Notes: generated from the sequence alone by a model not told the origin. Positions 1-9,345 are shown, counted from the stretch's first letter. The stretch is 64,000 nt of DNA from CBDFKS01 sp965248905 (GCA_965248905.1 CBDFKS010000007.1:992001-1056000); one strand, 5' to 3'. Numbers and translations are program-made.

Positions 1-2
1 CG

Positions 3-1598
3 ATGGTTCTGCCGATGGCACTAGCGATTATGGCCATTGTCATCGCAACTGGTATGGCGGCGCTGGTCGGCCAGATATTCGAGCTTAACTTGTTCGTGCA
101 GAACATCATCACGATGATCGGCCTTGCGGTCGGCATCGATTACTCGCTGTTCATCGTGTCCCGTTTCCGCGAGGAACGCAGGCGGGGTCTTGAGGTCAAG
201 GAAGCCGTCGCCCTCGCCGGCGCCACCGCCAGCAGGGCCGTACTGTTCAGCGGCATGACGGTCGTGCTGGCGCTTATTGGCTTGCTCATCGTGCCGGCGA
301 CCGTGTTCGTAAGCCTGGGACTGGGCGCTATCTTCGTGGTTATCGTCTCAGTGGCTGCTGGCCTGACTCTGCTCCCCGCGATCATGATGGTCATGGGAGA
401 CAGGGTGAACTGGCTGAGCATCCCGAAATTCGGACATCGTGATCCCCAACCCGGAGAAGTGCCACGAGAGAGCGCTTGGGGCCGCTTTGCCCGCACCGTT
501 ATGAGGGTGCCCATCGTCAGCTTGCTGATTGCTGTGGGGCTGTTACTGGGCGCCGGTTCCTTCTACCTGGACATCAACACCGGTACTTCAGGCGTAAGCT
601 CGCTGCCCGACGGATTCCGCAGTAAGGATGGCTTCAATGCTCTCCAAACAGACTTCGGATTCGGACTCGACTCTCCCGCCGACATCGTTATCGACGGCGA
701 CCTCCAGTCGCCTGAGGTCCTGAATGCCATCGACGCCCTCACTGCCAGACTGGCGGAGGACAGCAGGTTCGGCGAGGCCAGCTTGGAGATCAACGAGGCC
801 AACGACCTCGCCGCTCTCGTGGTCCCGCTGGCCGGTGACGCGACCAGCAAGGCCACAACAGAGGCGGTTGAGGAGTTGCGAGAAGATTTCATCCCGGACG
901 CGTTCCGTGGTGTTCAGGCCGGCGTGTACGTTGGCGGTCCTTCGGCGGATGATATCGACATGAACAACGTCGCCCGGCGGTACCAGCCGATCGTGTTCGC
1001 CTTCGTGCTGGGGCTAAGCTTCATCCTGTTGATGATAGTTTTCCGCTCCATAGTCATACCGTTCACAGCCATCATCATGAACCTGCTGTCGGTTGGCTCC
1101 GCTTACGGATTGTTGGTTCTGGTGTTCCAGAAGGGGTACGGAACCGGATTTTTCGGATTCGACCAAGACGTGATCCAACCCTGGATGCCGTTGATGCTAT
1201 TCACCATTCTGTTTGGCCTGTCGATGGACTACCAGGTGTTCCTCCTCAGCCGAATACAGGAACGATACAACCAGACGGGGGACAACTCAGAATCGGTTGT
1301 GCACGGAGTGACAACGACGGCGGGTTTGATCACAGGAGCGGCGATCATCATGGTAGCCGTGTTCTCCGGTTTTGCGGCGGGGCGGCTGGTCCCACTTCAG
1401 CAGTTCGGATTCGGGCTTGCTGTGGCGGTGTTGGTTGACGCCACTATTGTTCGCACCGTGCTTGTGCCATCGACCATGCAGTTGCTGGGACACCGCAATT
1501 GGTACTTGCCCAGGTTCCTCAACTGGCTACCGGAATTCCGCATCGAGGCCGGGCGTGAACCGACGGAGGAAGCCCCTGTCGAGAGCGGAGACGACTGA
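3..1598 (+). CDS. MMPL/RND-superfamily transporter, 5'-truncated by the window edge
   Basis: C-terminal 531 residues of a membrane transporter of the MMPL (RND) superfamily, which moves lipids or other hydrophobic substrates across the inner membrane using the proton gradient. Visible are a first block of membrane helices containing the family motif GIDYSLFIVSRFREE, a soluble extracytoplasmic domain at about residues 190-320, then a second helix block with the matching GLSMDYQVFLLSRIQE motif. Family members are usually 700 residues or more with two such repeats, so the N-terminal helix and first soluble loop lie outside the window and the apparent Met at the edge is probably internal. The C-terminus is short and acidic. 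The substrate cannot be told from sequence. Confidence 0.88.
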   Translation: MVLPMALAIMAIVIATGMAALVGQIFELNLFVQNIITMIGLAVGIDYSLFIVSRFREERRRGLEVKEAVALAGATASRAVLFSGMTVVLALIGLLIVPATVFVSLGLGAIFVVIVSVAAGLTLLPAIMMVMGDRVNWLSIPKFGHRDPQPGEVPRESAWGRFARTVMRVPIVSLLIAVGLLLGAGSFYLDINTGTSGVSSLPDGFRSKDGFNALQTDFGFGLDSPADIVIDGDLQSPEVLNAIDALTARLAEDSRFGEASLEINEANDLAALVVPLAGDATSKATTEAVEELREDFIPDAFRGVQAGVYVGGPSADDIDMNNVARRYQPIVFAFVLGLSFILLMIVFRSIVIPFTAIIMNLLSVGSAYGLLVLVFQKGYGTGFFGFDQDVIQPWMPLMLFTILFGLSMDYQVFLLSRIQERYNQTGDNSESVVHGVTTTAGLITGAAIIMVAVFSGFAAGRLVPLQQFGFGLAVAVLVDATIVRTVLVPSTMQLLGHRNWYLPRFLNWLPEFRIEAGREPTEEAPVESGDD

Positions 1599-1640
1599 AC
1601 GACTCGCCTAGGACCATCGTCGCACGAACCCAATATTCAC

Positions 1641-1881
1641 ATGAGAAAATGCTCGCCGGCCGAAGCCACAATGCTTCGCCTCCCTAGAGCAAAACCGTAC
1701 ACTCTAGTCGTCGACGCCGCCCTGATGGGATACGCAAACTTCGACGGTGCGGTGAACTATGAAGACGTCAATCTCGTCACCCTGAACCGGGGGAGACTAG
1801 TCGTTAACTTGGCTGGAAGGCAACTTCAACGAGGAGGCAGGGGTCGATGTGGTGGACCTGGCGAGGGCCGGCAATGAATAG
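1641..1881 (+). pseudogene. Decayed dockerin/EF-hand-like C-terminal remnant
   Basis: Two calcium-loop-like repeats are readable but in different frames. The first frame gives ANFDGAVNYEDVNLVTLNRG; about 25 bases later another frame gives TWLEGNFNEEAGVDVVDLA and ends at a TAG at 1879-1881. This duplicated D/N-x-D/N-G-x-V-x-x-x-D-L pattern, with W-x-x-G-x-F-N before the second loop, is typical of dockerin type I modules at the C-terminus of secreted bacterial proteins. The frame change between repeats and the lack of any long upstream frame point to a broken gene end. This is inference from pattern only; the rest of the protein is not recognisable. Confidence 0.4.
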
Positions 1882-2816
1882 GGGCAGGCCATAGTCCACC
1901 TTGGCCTCAATCCGTGGCTAACGGACGGTCCTAGGGGTTTTCCAAGAATATCGCCTGGAAGGACCCGGTGTTTTTCAGTTGACATTCGTTGTATATTCTG
2001 GCAATCTGCCTCCCGCCCAGAGGAGCTTCCGGCTGTCGATTGGGACTTCACTTAAGGACGTTAATTTTTCCTAAGTAACAGCTGATCGTCCCCTCTGATT
2101 TCCACCGTGATCCGTAAGGGCAATAGGATGCCCACATTTCTCGATGCTAAAGAATAGCACTCTTGGAAGGCGGATGTCGAACCCGAATGCTGTTTAGAGC
2201 CAAACTTCATCGGTTTGGGACACAAGGGTGCGTTGGTCACCTACACTATCGGCGAATAGTGTGGGGCGGTTAGGCCAGCCCGTGGATGCCCGAGGAGCAT
2301 ATTGGGGACTCAGCCAACACCTTTCCCAGACCATAAATATTGTTCTGTCCCATGCACGGGAGCTACTAGCTATGCCGTCTCTGCCTAAAGCCAAGCCCTG
2401 GCAGTAGCTGATTCCTGTCTAACAACCAACGAGCTATCGCGAACACCAGAGGAAACTCCCAAATATAGGCGTTCCAAAGGCGTGTGCCTTCCCAACTGAG
2501 CATCACCAACTATCCTCCCTTTGGCAGGCACCCACCGCAAATCCCCTAAGCTATTACCTGCATCATTTTATCCCCATTCGGCTTTCAATCATAGAAGTTA
2601 CTCCCATCCTCGGCAGGGTGTCTGCACCCATCCCTCCCAAGGGTCTTCACTAAAACTTTGGTGGTGCGACACCCTAGAGCTACCTGTATTGTTCTTCCAT
2701 AATTACCTAAACACATACCGAACTCACGTGGAACTCACATCTCCATACGTTGAAATCACTCCTTCCAGCCAAGCCGACGTTGGGTGTGGGCCATAAGAGA
2801 TTAAAGGAGGAAAGCT
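1882..2816. other. Intergenic stretch without recognised gene
   Basis: About 0.9 kb in which I see no convincing gene on either strand. Short open frames exist but lack ribosome binding sites and have random-looking composition. It separates the transporter and the decayed remnant from the secreted-protein pair. Base use looks less GC-rich than in neighbouring genes, as expected for degraded or noncoding DNA. Confidence 0.5.
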
Positions 2817-3278
2817 ATGTGGCGATTTAAGTCTATGGCGGTCTCAGGGGTAATTCTGGGAGCACTGATCCTTGGAGCAACCATTGCCCATGGCGGCTGG
2901 TCGTGGAACGCTGCGATCGATGTGGAAGGTGCGGAGGTCAGGACTGCCTGGACCGTAGTTGATGATCCGAACGGTGAATACAATTACTTCACTAAGATCA
3001 CTCTGAAATTGCCGCTAGGTGCAGAGTCCACCATTATCGAGCAGTCCAATACCGAGACTGTTGTTGAATCCGTGGGAGGAAATCTCGAATGCACGGCTGA
3101 TGGAATTGAAGCTCGAGTTGCTTACAACGTGAAGAGCCAACCAGGTGCCGTAGGCACCGAAGTGGAGGTTTGGGTTACAGCCGATGGCCAAGAACTGACC
3201 AGGCGAACCCACGTTGTGGACGACAGATTCAGGACCGAGAAGTTCTTAATCCCTGGGGTTACCTGCTCGGGTCAATAG
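2817..3278 (+). CDS. Secreted protein of unknown function, paralogue 1 of a tandem pair
   Basis: A 153-residue protein I do not recognise as a known family. It starts with MWRFKS and a hydrophobic helix ending LILGATIAHG, a likely Sec signal peptide or single anchor, then a predicted beta-rich domain with AWTVVDDPNG and LECTADGIEARVAYNVK, and two Cys that could pair in the exported domain. The start is set by a strong AAAGGAGG ribosome binding site a few bases upstream. The next gene encodes a clear paralogue (same MWRF start, ATIAHG signal end, TAWTV-DDP-G and DGIEARVAY motifs), so the pair arose by tandem duplication. The kinase gene downstream suggests, weakly, a link to signal sensing. 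Confidence 0.75.
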   Translation: MWRFKSMAVSGVILGALILGATIAHGGWSWNAAIDVEGAEVRTAWTVVDDPNGEYNYFTKITLKLPLGAESTIIEQSNTETVVESVGGNLECTADGIEARVAYNVKSQPGAVGTEVEVWVTADGQELTRRTHVVDDRFRTEKFLIPGVTCSGQ

Positions 3279-3353
3279 CTTACAAAAACGAAATCAGTTC
3301 GTCGGTTAGACAGAGTGCAATTCAAGCAGTAAACCAACGCCAAGGGGGACGAA

Positions 3354-3896
3354 ATGTGGAGATTTCGAACGATCATTGTGTTGGGTGCGTTAGCAGGAAT
3401 GGTCATTTTTGGGGCAACAATAGCCCACGGAGCCTGGTGGTGGAACTCTCACTTGAATGTAGAAGGTCAGAGCCTGCGCACTGCGTGGACTGTAGAGGAT
3501 GACCCGGACGGTGTCGATGATTACTGGGGTACGATCAAGCTCACCCTGCCTCCAGGAACAGATGCAACCGTTCTGGAAGTGGCCCCCAACGAAGAGCTAG
3601 ATGTTGTATATAGCAACTCCGTTAGTTGCCAACCGGATGGCATAGAAGCCCGAGTTGCCTACACGATAAAGCCCCTGACTGGCGTCGACGGCTCACAGGT
3701 GTATGTGAACGTCAACGTGAACGGGATCCTTGTGGGGGAGAAATATGGCAAGGTGCGTAGGACATTAGGGATAGATATCCTTATCCCGGCAGCCAACCCA
3801 AGCTGCTATAGCCCTGCCGAGGAGACTTCCTCGTCCACGTCAGGAGATGCCAGCCAACCAAAAGGTAAGGGTTTCGGCAAAGGTGGTAAGAAATAG
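3354..3896 (+). CDS. Secreted protein of unknown function, paralogue 2 of a tandem pair
   Basis: A 180-residue paralogue of the upstream gene. It shares the N-terminal MWRF-R/K start, a hydrophobic segment ending GATIAHGAWWWN, the TAWTVEDDPDG motif, and PDGIEARVAYTIK in the mature domain. It has two Cys (SCQPDG and NPSCYS), matching the two-Cys pattern of the first copy. It differs by a longer C-terminus: a Ser/Thr-rich linker, then the basic glycine tail KGKGFGKGGKK, which could bind an anionic surface polymer. An AAGGGGG ribosome binding site precedes the ATG. Function unknown; export is inferred from the signal-like N-terminus. Confidence 0.75.
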   Translation: MWRFRTIIVLGALAGMVIFGATIAHGAWWWNSHLNVEGQSLRTAWTVEDDPDGVDDYWGTIKLTLPPGTDATVLEVAPNEELDVVYSNSVSCQPDGIEARVAYTIKPLTGVDGSQVYVNVNVNGILVGEKYGKVRRTLGIDILIPAANPSCYSPAEETSSSTSGDASQPKGKGFGKGGKK

Positions 3897-3998
3897 CGGT
3901 CCCATGTGATCCGTCAGACATTTTTTGCTAGACAAAGCGCGAATTCACATGATGTCTTACGTGAGTTGAGCCAATGGATTGATCCTGTGAGGAGAACC

Positions 3999-5939
3999 AT
4001 GGGTAGACAAGCAGAAACTACGGAAGCAGGCCTCCCCCAACATCTGCGTTTCTACATAGCCGCTGTCATTGCTGCGGGGATCGGTTGGACAGGTCTCATG
4101 ATCCACAACACCAATTGGGAGCTTTCGCAGATCGGCCAGTTGGCTTTCTTCACCGTTCTCATGGTAGGTGCTGGCTCCTTTCCGCTAGCCATTGCTCCTA
4201 GGATCAAAGCCGATGTTGCGACTGCGGCTATGTTCTGTGCAGCTATCGTAGCTACGCCAGGTGTGGCTGTGTCGGCAGCAATAGTTGGGATAGTACTTTA
4301 CACATCCATCCTGCGGTTCCGGAAAGATAAGATACTCCTTCCTTGGTACAAATATACCTTCAACGCTGGTCAGATAGCACTCACGATGGGGCTGACCTCT
4401 TTGGTCTTCCACCAGCTAGCTGGTGGAGACGTGGTGAACTTTGGGATAATCGTGGCTGCGGGAACCTATTATGTAGTGAACACCCTGCTCGTGTCCTTTG
4501 CAGCGGGTCTACAAATGAACACCAGTCCCCTGGCCATTTGGTGGTCGGGAACTAGAGAAATGGGGCTAATGGAGGTAAGTCAGCTTGCCTTGGGGTTTTT
4601 GGGAGCTATGGTTCTTAAAGAGAGTCTTTGGGCTGTAGTAGCGTTGTTTGTTCCTGTAGCGGTTGTGTATGGAGCGTTCTCGAGATCGAAACTGGTACGG
4701 GAAGAACTAGAGGCGAAGGTTGACGAGCTCGAGGTTCACAAGACAGAACTAAGCCTGGCAACCGGCCAACTTTCCGAGTCCCGAAGGCGTATCGTCGATG
4801 CCCAGGAAGAGGCCTGCAAACAGGTCGCCCAGCGGCTCCATGGGCCGGTCCAAAACCGACTGTTGGTAGCAACCCGTTGGTTACGTAACACTCAAAACTC
4901 AATTGCCACGGTGGATCCCGAAACAAGTCGGCAGATAGAGAAGGCTGTCCGCCTAATAGAAGAAATCAATGAAAAGGAGGTGAGGGGTGCCGTTAGGGAA
5001 CTTCATCCTCCCCTCATAAGAGTAAGTCTCCTTTCATCGCTACGTTCACTGGCCGATGAATTCCTGAAGGATCTGGATGTCAGATTTGAGATAGACCAAC
5101 GAGATATTGCTACAAAAGAACTATGGAAAACAGGGCTTCCCGAAGGGGTGCGTATCTCAATGTACAGAGTGGCGGAAGAGGCCATGAACAACATTCTGAA
5201 ATATGCCGATGCAACTCAAGTATCGATAATATTGGACCTACCGACTAGTCTCGTAGCAACAATTACAATTAGGGACAATGGTCGGGGGTTCGATCGAAGC
5301 AACACCCCTCCTGGGTACGGCATATTGTCGATGCAGGACCATTGTGGATCCAAAGGAGGCAGGCTGGAAGTCGAAAGCAGGGTCGGTGATGGAACGAGCG
5401 TGGTGGCGACCTTCCCGGTGGGACTTACCAATGGTCAACTGCACCTTGGACACAACTCAACAGAAAAGTTTGACGCCTATGAACTGGTAGAGAATGGGAA
5501 TGGCAGGATAGATGAAATTCAGCCTCTAGGACCAACGGTAAAACCGCCAATTACCGTATTGATAGTTGACGATCAGCCGGATTTTTGTGCGCTCGTGAGG
5601 GAGATGTTGAAACCATATCCAGAGTTACAGGTCGTTGCTGAAGGGTACGACGGGCCTACCGCTCTAAATCTGGTGGAGGCCGTGAATCCCGTCGCCGTGT
5701 TATTGGATGTTGAAATACCCGACTTTCACGGCCTAGATATCGCTGAAGAAATTCGCATGCGGTTTCCGCGAGTAAAGGTGGTGCTCATGAGCGCCTACCA
5801 CCAGAAGGAGTACATCGAAGGAGATGAACGCGCCCAGGGAGCTAACTTCATCCCCAAGGTCGAATTTTCAATCCAAGCCTTAATACAGGCCTGTCAAAAA
5901 GACCTGCCAGAATGGTCGCTGTCACCGGCGGGAAGGTAG
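3999..5939 (+). CDS. Membrane hybrid sensor histidine kinase with C-terminal receiver domain
   Basis: Two-component signalling protein. The N-terminal 220 or so residues hold about six or seven membrane helices, followed by a short coiled coil. Around residue 281 lies RLHGPVQNRL, a NarL-type (HisKA_3-like) phosphoacceptor His. The ATPase domain shows the N box EEAMNNILKYA, then IRDNGRGFD and GYGILSM. A receiver domain occupies residues 517 to the end, with the acidic pair IVDDQ, phosphoacceptor LLDVEIPD and the conserved Lys in IPKVEF. There is no DNA-binding output domain, so the partner is elsewhere. I chose the ATG after GAGGAGAACC; a GTG at 3906 is in frame but has no ribosome binding site. 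It follows the two secreted paralogues on the same strand. Confidence 0.85.
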   Translation: MGRQAETTEAGLPQHLRFYIAAVIAAGIGWTGLMIHNTNWELSQIGQLAFFTVLMVGAGSFPLAIAPRIKADVATAAMFCAAIVATPGVAVSAAIVGIVLYTSILRFRKDKILLPWYKYTFNAGQIALTMGLTSLVFHQLAGGDVVNFGIIVAAGTYYVVNTLLVSFAAGLQMNTSPLAIWWSGTREMGLMEVSQLALGFLGAMVLKESLWAVVALFVPVAVVYGAFSRSKLVREELEAKVDELEVHKTELSLATGQLSESRRRIVDAQEEACKQVAQRLHGPVQNRLLVATRWLRNTQNSIATVDPETSRQIEKAVRLIEEINEKEVRGAVRELHPPLIRVSLLSSLRSLADEFLKDLDVRFEIDQRDIATKELWKTGLPEGVRISMYRVAEEAMNNILKYADATQVSIILDLPTSLVATITIRDNGRGFDRSNTPPGYGILSMQDHCGSKGGRLEVESRVGDGTSVVATFPVGLTNGQLHLGHNSTEKFDAYELVENGNGRIDEIQPLGPTVKPPITVLIVDDQPDFCALVREMLKPYPELQVVAEGYDGPTALNLVEAVNPVAVLLDVEIPDFHGLDIAEEIRMRFPRVKVVLMSAYHQKEYIEGDERAQGANFIPKVEFSIQALIQACQKDLPEWSLSPAGR

Positions 5940-6278
5940 ATAACTCCGGTTTGCCTTCAAAATGGACTCAGGTCCAGCTATCCTAGCTGATCGATTCCTG
6001 ATCAGTGGCCGGACTCCCGTCCAATTAATAACTAGCATCACAAAATTCCCGCGTTTCAGGTGTAGATAGACTCTCCCTCGTATCCACTATATCCAGGAAT
6101 AAAACCTCAGACGTTCCAAGTTTTCCCACAACCGGTTATTAAGGCTCGTCGAACTGCAGATGGCGTGCATGTCTTTCATACGTTCCACTATCAGGTCATA
6201 GTGTCCGCTATATTTGCTTGACTTCCAGGCGTAACAGAGCGTGTATAGTCATGACTCCATTCCACAAAGGAGACACGC
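5940..6278. other. Intergenic stretch upstream of the recombinase
   Basis: About 340 bases without a recognisable gene, between the kinase and the tyrosine recombinase. It could hold the left boundary of the mobile segment. By eye I could not find a copy of the tRNA-Asn 3' end here that would mark an attachment site. An AAAGGAGA ribosome binding site for the next gene is at its right end. Confidence 0.5.
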
Positions 6279-7214
6279 ATGACTACACAGACTCTGATGG
6301 CCGGTGGCGATGCTGATCGCTGGCAGCAGGCCATCTACGCATTCCTGGCAGAAAAGGAGCGACGCTCTGGGTCCAAGCGCACCGTGGAAAGTTACTCCAG
6401 GATGCTGTACCGCTTCTTCGGAACCCTGGGCAAGTCGCCTGATGAGGTAACTGGCCCTGAGGTGTTCGGGTACGCCCATAGCATTGGCCTCTCTGGAAAG
6501 ACTCCCTCATCAGTCACTATAGGAGCCCGTATCGCCTGCCTCAGCTCCTTCTACCGGTTCCTCATTCGCATGAACCTGATTAGCGCCAACCCATGTGACC
6601 AACTGGAGCGGCCCAGGGCCACACCGGCACCACCGAGAGGACTAACTCCCGCCGATATCAAGAGGCTACTGGAGGTGATTCCAGGTACACCCTCTGGGTT
6701 GCGGGACCGAGCCATCATTCTTACACTGATTCTTACGGGTCGGCGGCGCACCGAAGTTCTCAGCCTCAAGGCCTGTAACCTAACTCAGGACGGAGATACC
6801 TACTACTATTCGTACCAAGGGAAGGGCGGGAAGCAGGGCAAGCGTGAGCTGCCCCAGCCTTCCTTTCAAGCCATACAGCGGGCACTGGCAGCGATCGGTA
6901 AGGAACTTACTACTATGCGGCCGGAGGAGTCCCTGTGGCCCTCCAGCGCCGACAGTGAGCGGGGCGTTATCAGTGGCACCTTCTACGGAAACTTGCGCCG
7001 ATATTTTAAGGCAGCTGGTCTGCCACCCGCAGGGGTCCACATATTCCGCCACTCAACTGCCAAGCTACGCCGAGAGGCTGGTGAGTCAGTGGAGCAGGTG
7101 AGTCGCTTCCTAGACCACAGCTCCTTGGCTGTTACGACGGTCTATCTGCGGCAACTAGAGGGGGATCGAGACACAGCCTGGCAGCAGGTAGCCCAGAGCA
7201 TCGGGGCGGCTTAA
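6279..7214 (+). CDS. Tyrosine recombinase / phage-type integrase
   Basis: A 311-residue site-specific recombinase of the XerC/XerD-like tyrosine family, which cuts and rejoins DNA at short target sites. The N-terminal SAM-like DNA-binding domain (residues 1-105) is followed by the catalytic domain. Visible catalytic residues are Arg in TGRRRTEVLSL, Lys in the YQGKGGKQGK hairpin, His and Arg in HIFRH, His in FLDHSSLAVT, and the nucleophile Tyr in TTVYLRQ. Length is normal for the family. The start is fixed by CAAAGGAGA. Its position one gene from a serine recombinase and a tRNA suggests it belongs to an integrated element rather than being the housekeeping Xer protein. Confidence 0.88.
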   Translation: MTTQTLMAGGDADRWQQAIYAFLAEKERRSGSKRTVESYSRMLYRFFGTLGKSPDEVTGPEVFGYAHSIGLSGKTPSSVTIGARIACLSSFYRFLIRMNLISANPCDQLERPRATPAPPRGLTPADIKRLLEVIPGTPSGLRDRAIILTLILTGRRRTEVLSLKACNLTQDGDTYYYSYQGKGGKQGKRELPQPSFQAIQRALAAIGKELTTMRPEESLWPSSADSERGVISGTFYGNLRRYFKAAGLPPAGVHIFRHSTAKLRREAGESVEQVSRFLDHSSLAVTTVYLRQLEGDRDTAWQQVAQSIGAA

Positions 7215-7710
7215 AAGAGCGATACAGGTGGGGTGCCCGACCCCTGGATTGACTCCATCCCCAGCCGTCGTTGCTTTTTTGACAGCATCTAGTTGTCTTG
7301 AGTTCTCGGCCTTCGCTACGATTCTTTATGTGGACACCACCAGCGGATCGAGTGCGACCATGGCAAAGCCTCTATACATTGCCAAGAATTTCATTCCCGG
7401 CATCGCTGCACAGCCTCATGGACAAGGCTGCCGGATCCCCGACCAGCACCCCCGAAGGCAAAGCAAACACCGACCCGGTCGCCAACGACCAGCGTCCCTC
7501 CATCGACAGGTAATCGTCCGGGAGGCATCTGGAAGATCTGATACTGAGGAACGGTGTTCACGTTTGGCAGCCCTCCTGTCCGATGCCTTATCACGACGGT
7601 TCGCTCACCTTCAGCCGGGGAATGTTGACAGGGCGGTCCCATCCCTTGACTAGTCCCAATATGTATCGGTTACTACCAGCACCAATCCACCGTACGAAGG
7701 GGAAGGACTA
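7215..7710. other. Gene-free stretch between the two recombinases
   Basis: About 500 bases. An open frame of 141 codons spans much of it, but its translation is rich in Pro, Arg and Ser, has no ribosome binding site and resembles no family, so I treat it as chance. Attachment or regulatory sites for the neighbouring recombinases could lie here, but I see no clear inverted repeats. Confidence 0.45.
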
Positions 7711-9345
7711 TTGAAAAAGTCCAAATCATCGATCAGCCGCAAAGCCACTCCGGATCACGTCCGCAACGCCTTGCTCATTACTCGGGTAAGTACTCCGCGC
7801 CAGGCGGAAAACGACGAGGGCTCTCTGAAGAACCAGTTGCAGCGACTCCGCGTATACATGGAATACCGCAGAACTTGTGGTGAGGACTGGAGGGAGGGAG
7901 GTCTCATTGAACTCAAGGGCATCTCTGGAAAGGATTCGGTCCGCTCCCTGGAGTTTCAACCCCTCTATGAACAGGTGATGGAGGCCCGAGCTAACACGGT
8001 CCTCTGCCCTGCGCTGGATCGGGTGTGTAGAAGTGTTGCCGACTTCCTGGCTTTGTTCGAGTTTCTCAACGAATACGCCGTGGAATTCGTTTCTCTCCGC
8101 GAGCAGTTCGACACATCCAATCCTCAAGGCCGATTCGTCGCCACCATTCTCATGGCCCTGGCCCAGTTGGAGCGAGAAATCACCTCGCAGCGCACCAGCG
8201 AGGCCATGGCCGACAGGGCGGAGCGGGGATTGTGGAATGGGGGACAGTTGTTGGGCTTCGACCTGGACCCGGAGCGTCCCGGTTACCTGGCCTCCAACTC
8301 GGTGGAAGCCTTGCTGGTCAACCTGGCTGACGATACCTACCTGGAGTGTGGCTCCATCCAGGAGACTGCCGAGATTGTGAATCGGCGAGGTTACCGGACC
8401 AAGTCCTACCAGTCTCGCAGGGGTATCCACCACCCAGGGAGCGAGTTCAGCGTCAGTTCCATGCAGTACTTGTTGAAGAATGTGGCTTACATAGGGAAAA
8501 AGGAGCTTGTTCATATCGGTGAATCGGGGGAGGAACGCCGGTTAGTGGACGCGGTCTGGCCACCTATCGTCTCTGAGGAGAAGTTCCACGCGGTGCAGCG
8601 TCTCATGGCCGACAACGGCCAGTCTCACCGCAGCGGCGCTTCCTCCGTGCAGCATGTGTATTCCCTCAGCGGTCTGGTGCATTACAAACGGTGCGGCTCA
8701 CAGATGGACGGCGAGAGCGCCACCGGACGCGTCGGTAAGAAGTATTTCTACTACCGCTGCTCCAACCGGGACTGTGGGATGCGGGTGGCGGCCCACGAGG
8801 TCGAGGAGGCCATTGTGGACCGGTTGCAACTCCTGGCCGATGATCCAGATCTGCTGGACAGGCTCACTTCAGAGACCAATCGGAAGTTGCAACATGGTCG
8901 GCCCAAGCTGGAACGCCAGCGGGCCGGAATGCAGAAGGACCTAAAGGAGGTGAAAGGGATGGCAGACAAACTTCTGACGGACCTAGTAGCAATGGACCGG
9001 CAGGTTGGTCAGGGCTTCATCAAGGAGAAGCTGAACGACCTAGGTCAGCGGCAGCTTGACCTGGACCAGGGCCTGGCGGAGCTCCAGCAGGAACTCGATA
9101 GCTTGGACCGGGAGGCGGTGGATACGGAACAGGTCCGGGCTGCTTTGGGTCAGGTGAAGGAGCTGTTTGGCGCGCTGCGCCCTTATGAGCAGCGGGAGCT
9201 GATGAAACTGGTGCTCCAGAGGGCCGAGGTCAATGAACGGGAGATTACCTTGGAGGTCTATGCTTTGAATGAAGCTTCGTTACCTGAAAATGTAGCTGCT
9301 GACGGGGGAGTGGTTCGTATGCGACCAGAGTGGCTCCCCGGGTAG
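7711..9345 (+). CDS. Large serine recombinase (resolvase/invertase N-terminus, recombinase and zinc-ribbon domains)
   Basis: A 544-residue large serine recombinase. The catalytic domain (residues 15-160) shows LLITRVSTPRQ with the nucleophile Ser, the ALDRVCRS segment and the helix start LAQLEREITSQRTSEAM. A recombinase domain follows (about 190-300), then a zinc-ribbon region with RCGSQM and YYRCSNRDCG, where one of the usual four Cys is absent, then a coiled coil (about 390-480). It starts at TTG after GAAGGGGAAGGAC. The last five codons lie inside the tRNA-Asn 3' end on the opposite strand, consistent with integration at that gene. Such enzymes usually mediate phage or element integration and excision. 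Confidence 0.88.
   Translation: MKKSKSSISRKATPDHVRNALLITRVSTPRQAENDEGSLKNQLQRLRVYMEYRRTCGEDWREGGLIELKGISGKDSVRSLEFQPLYEQVMEARANTVLCPALDRVCRSVADFLALFEFLNEYAVEFVSLREQFDTSNPQGRFVATILMALAQLEREITSQRTSEAMADRAERGLWNGGQLLGFDLDPERPGYLASNSVEALLVNLADDTYLECGSIQETAEIVNRRGYRTKSYQSRRGIHHPGSEFSVSSMQYLLKNVAYIGKKELVHIGESGEERRLVDAVWPPIVSEEKFHAVQRLMADNGQSHRSGASSVQHVYSLSGLVHYKRCGSQMDGESATGRVGKKYFYYRCSNRDCGMRVAAHEVEEAIVDRLQLLADDPDLLDRLTSETNRKLQHGRPKLERQRAGMQKDLKEVKGMADKLLTDLVAMDRQVGQGFIKEKLNDLGQRQLDLDQGLAELQQELDSLDREAVDTEQVRAALGQVKELFGALRPYEQRELMKLVLQRAEVNEREITLEVYALNEASLPENVAADGGVVRMRPEWLPG

Larger units (their letters stand above)
6279..9345 (+). mobile_element. Probable integrated element or remnant with two recombinases beside tRNA-Asn
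   Basis: Two recombinases of unrelated families lie on the same strand directly abutting the 3' end of tRNA-Asn, a common integration target. The serine recombinase reading frame finishes within the tRNA sequence, as expected if the right attachment site rebuilt the tRNA 3' end. No replication, conjugation or cargo gene is seen, and the left end was not located, so the extent given is only the recombinase part. The 500 bases between the two recombinases contain no recognised gene. Confidence 0.4.

Noticed and set aside
2521..2796. 91-codon frame before the secreted pair
   Set aside because: No start signal and no recognisable sequence; likely chance.
7228..7653. Open frame of 141 codons between the recombinases
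   Set aside because: No ribosome binding site, Pro/Arg/Ser-rich random-looking translation, no motif.
5940..7710. Second copy of the tRNA-Asn 3' end as left attachment site
   Set aside because: Not found by eye on either strand in this stretch; a computed search is needed to exclude a short core.
7726..8514. 262-codon antisense frame within the serine recombinase
   Set aside because: Fully overlaps a well-supported gene with clear catalytic motifs; typical shadow frame in GC-rich DNA.
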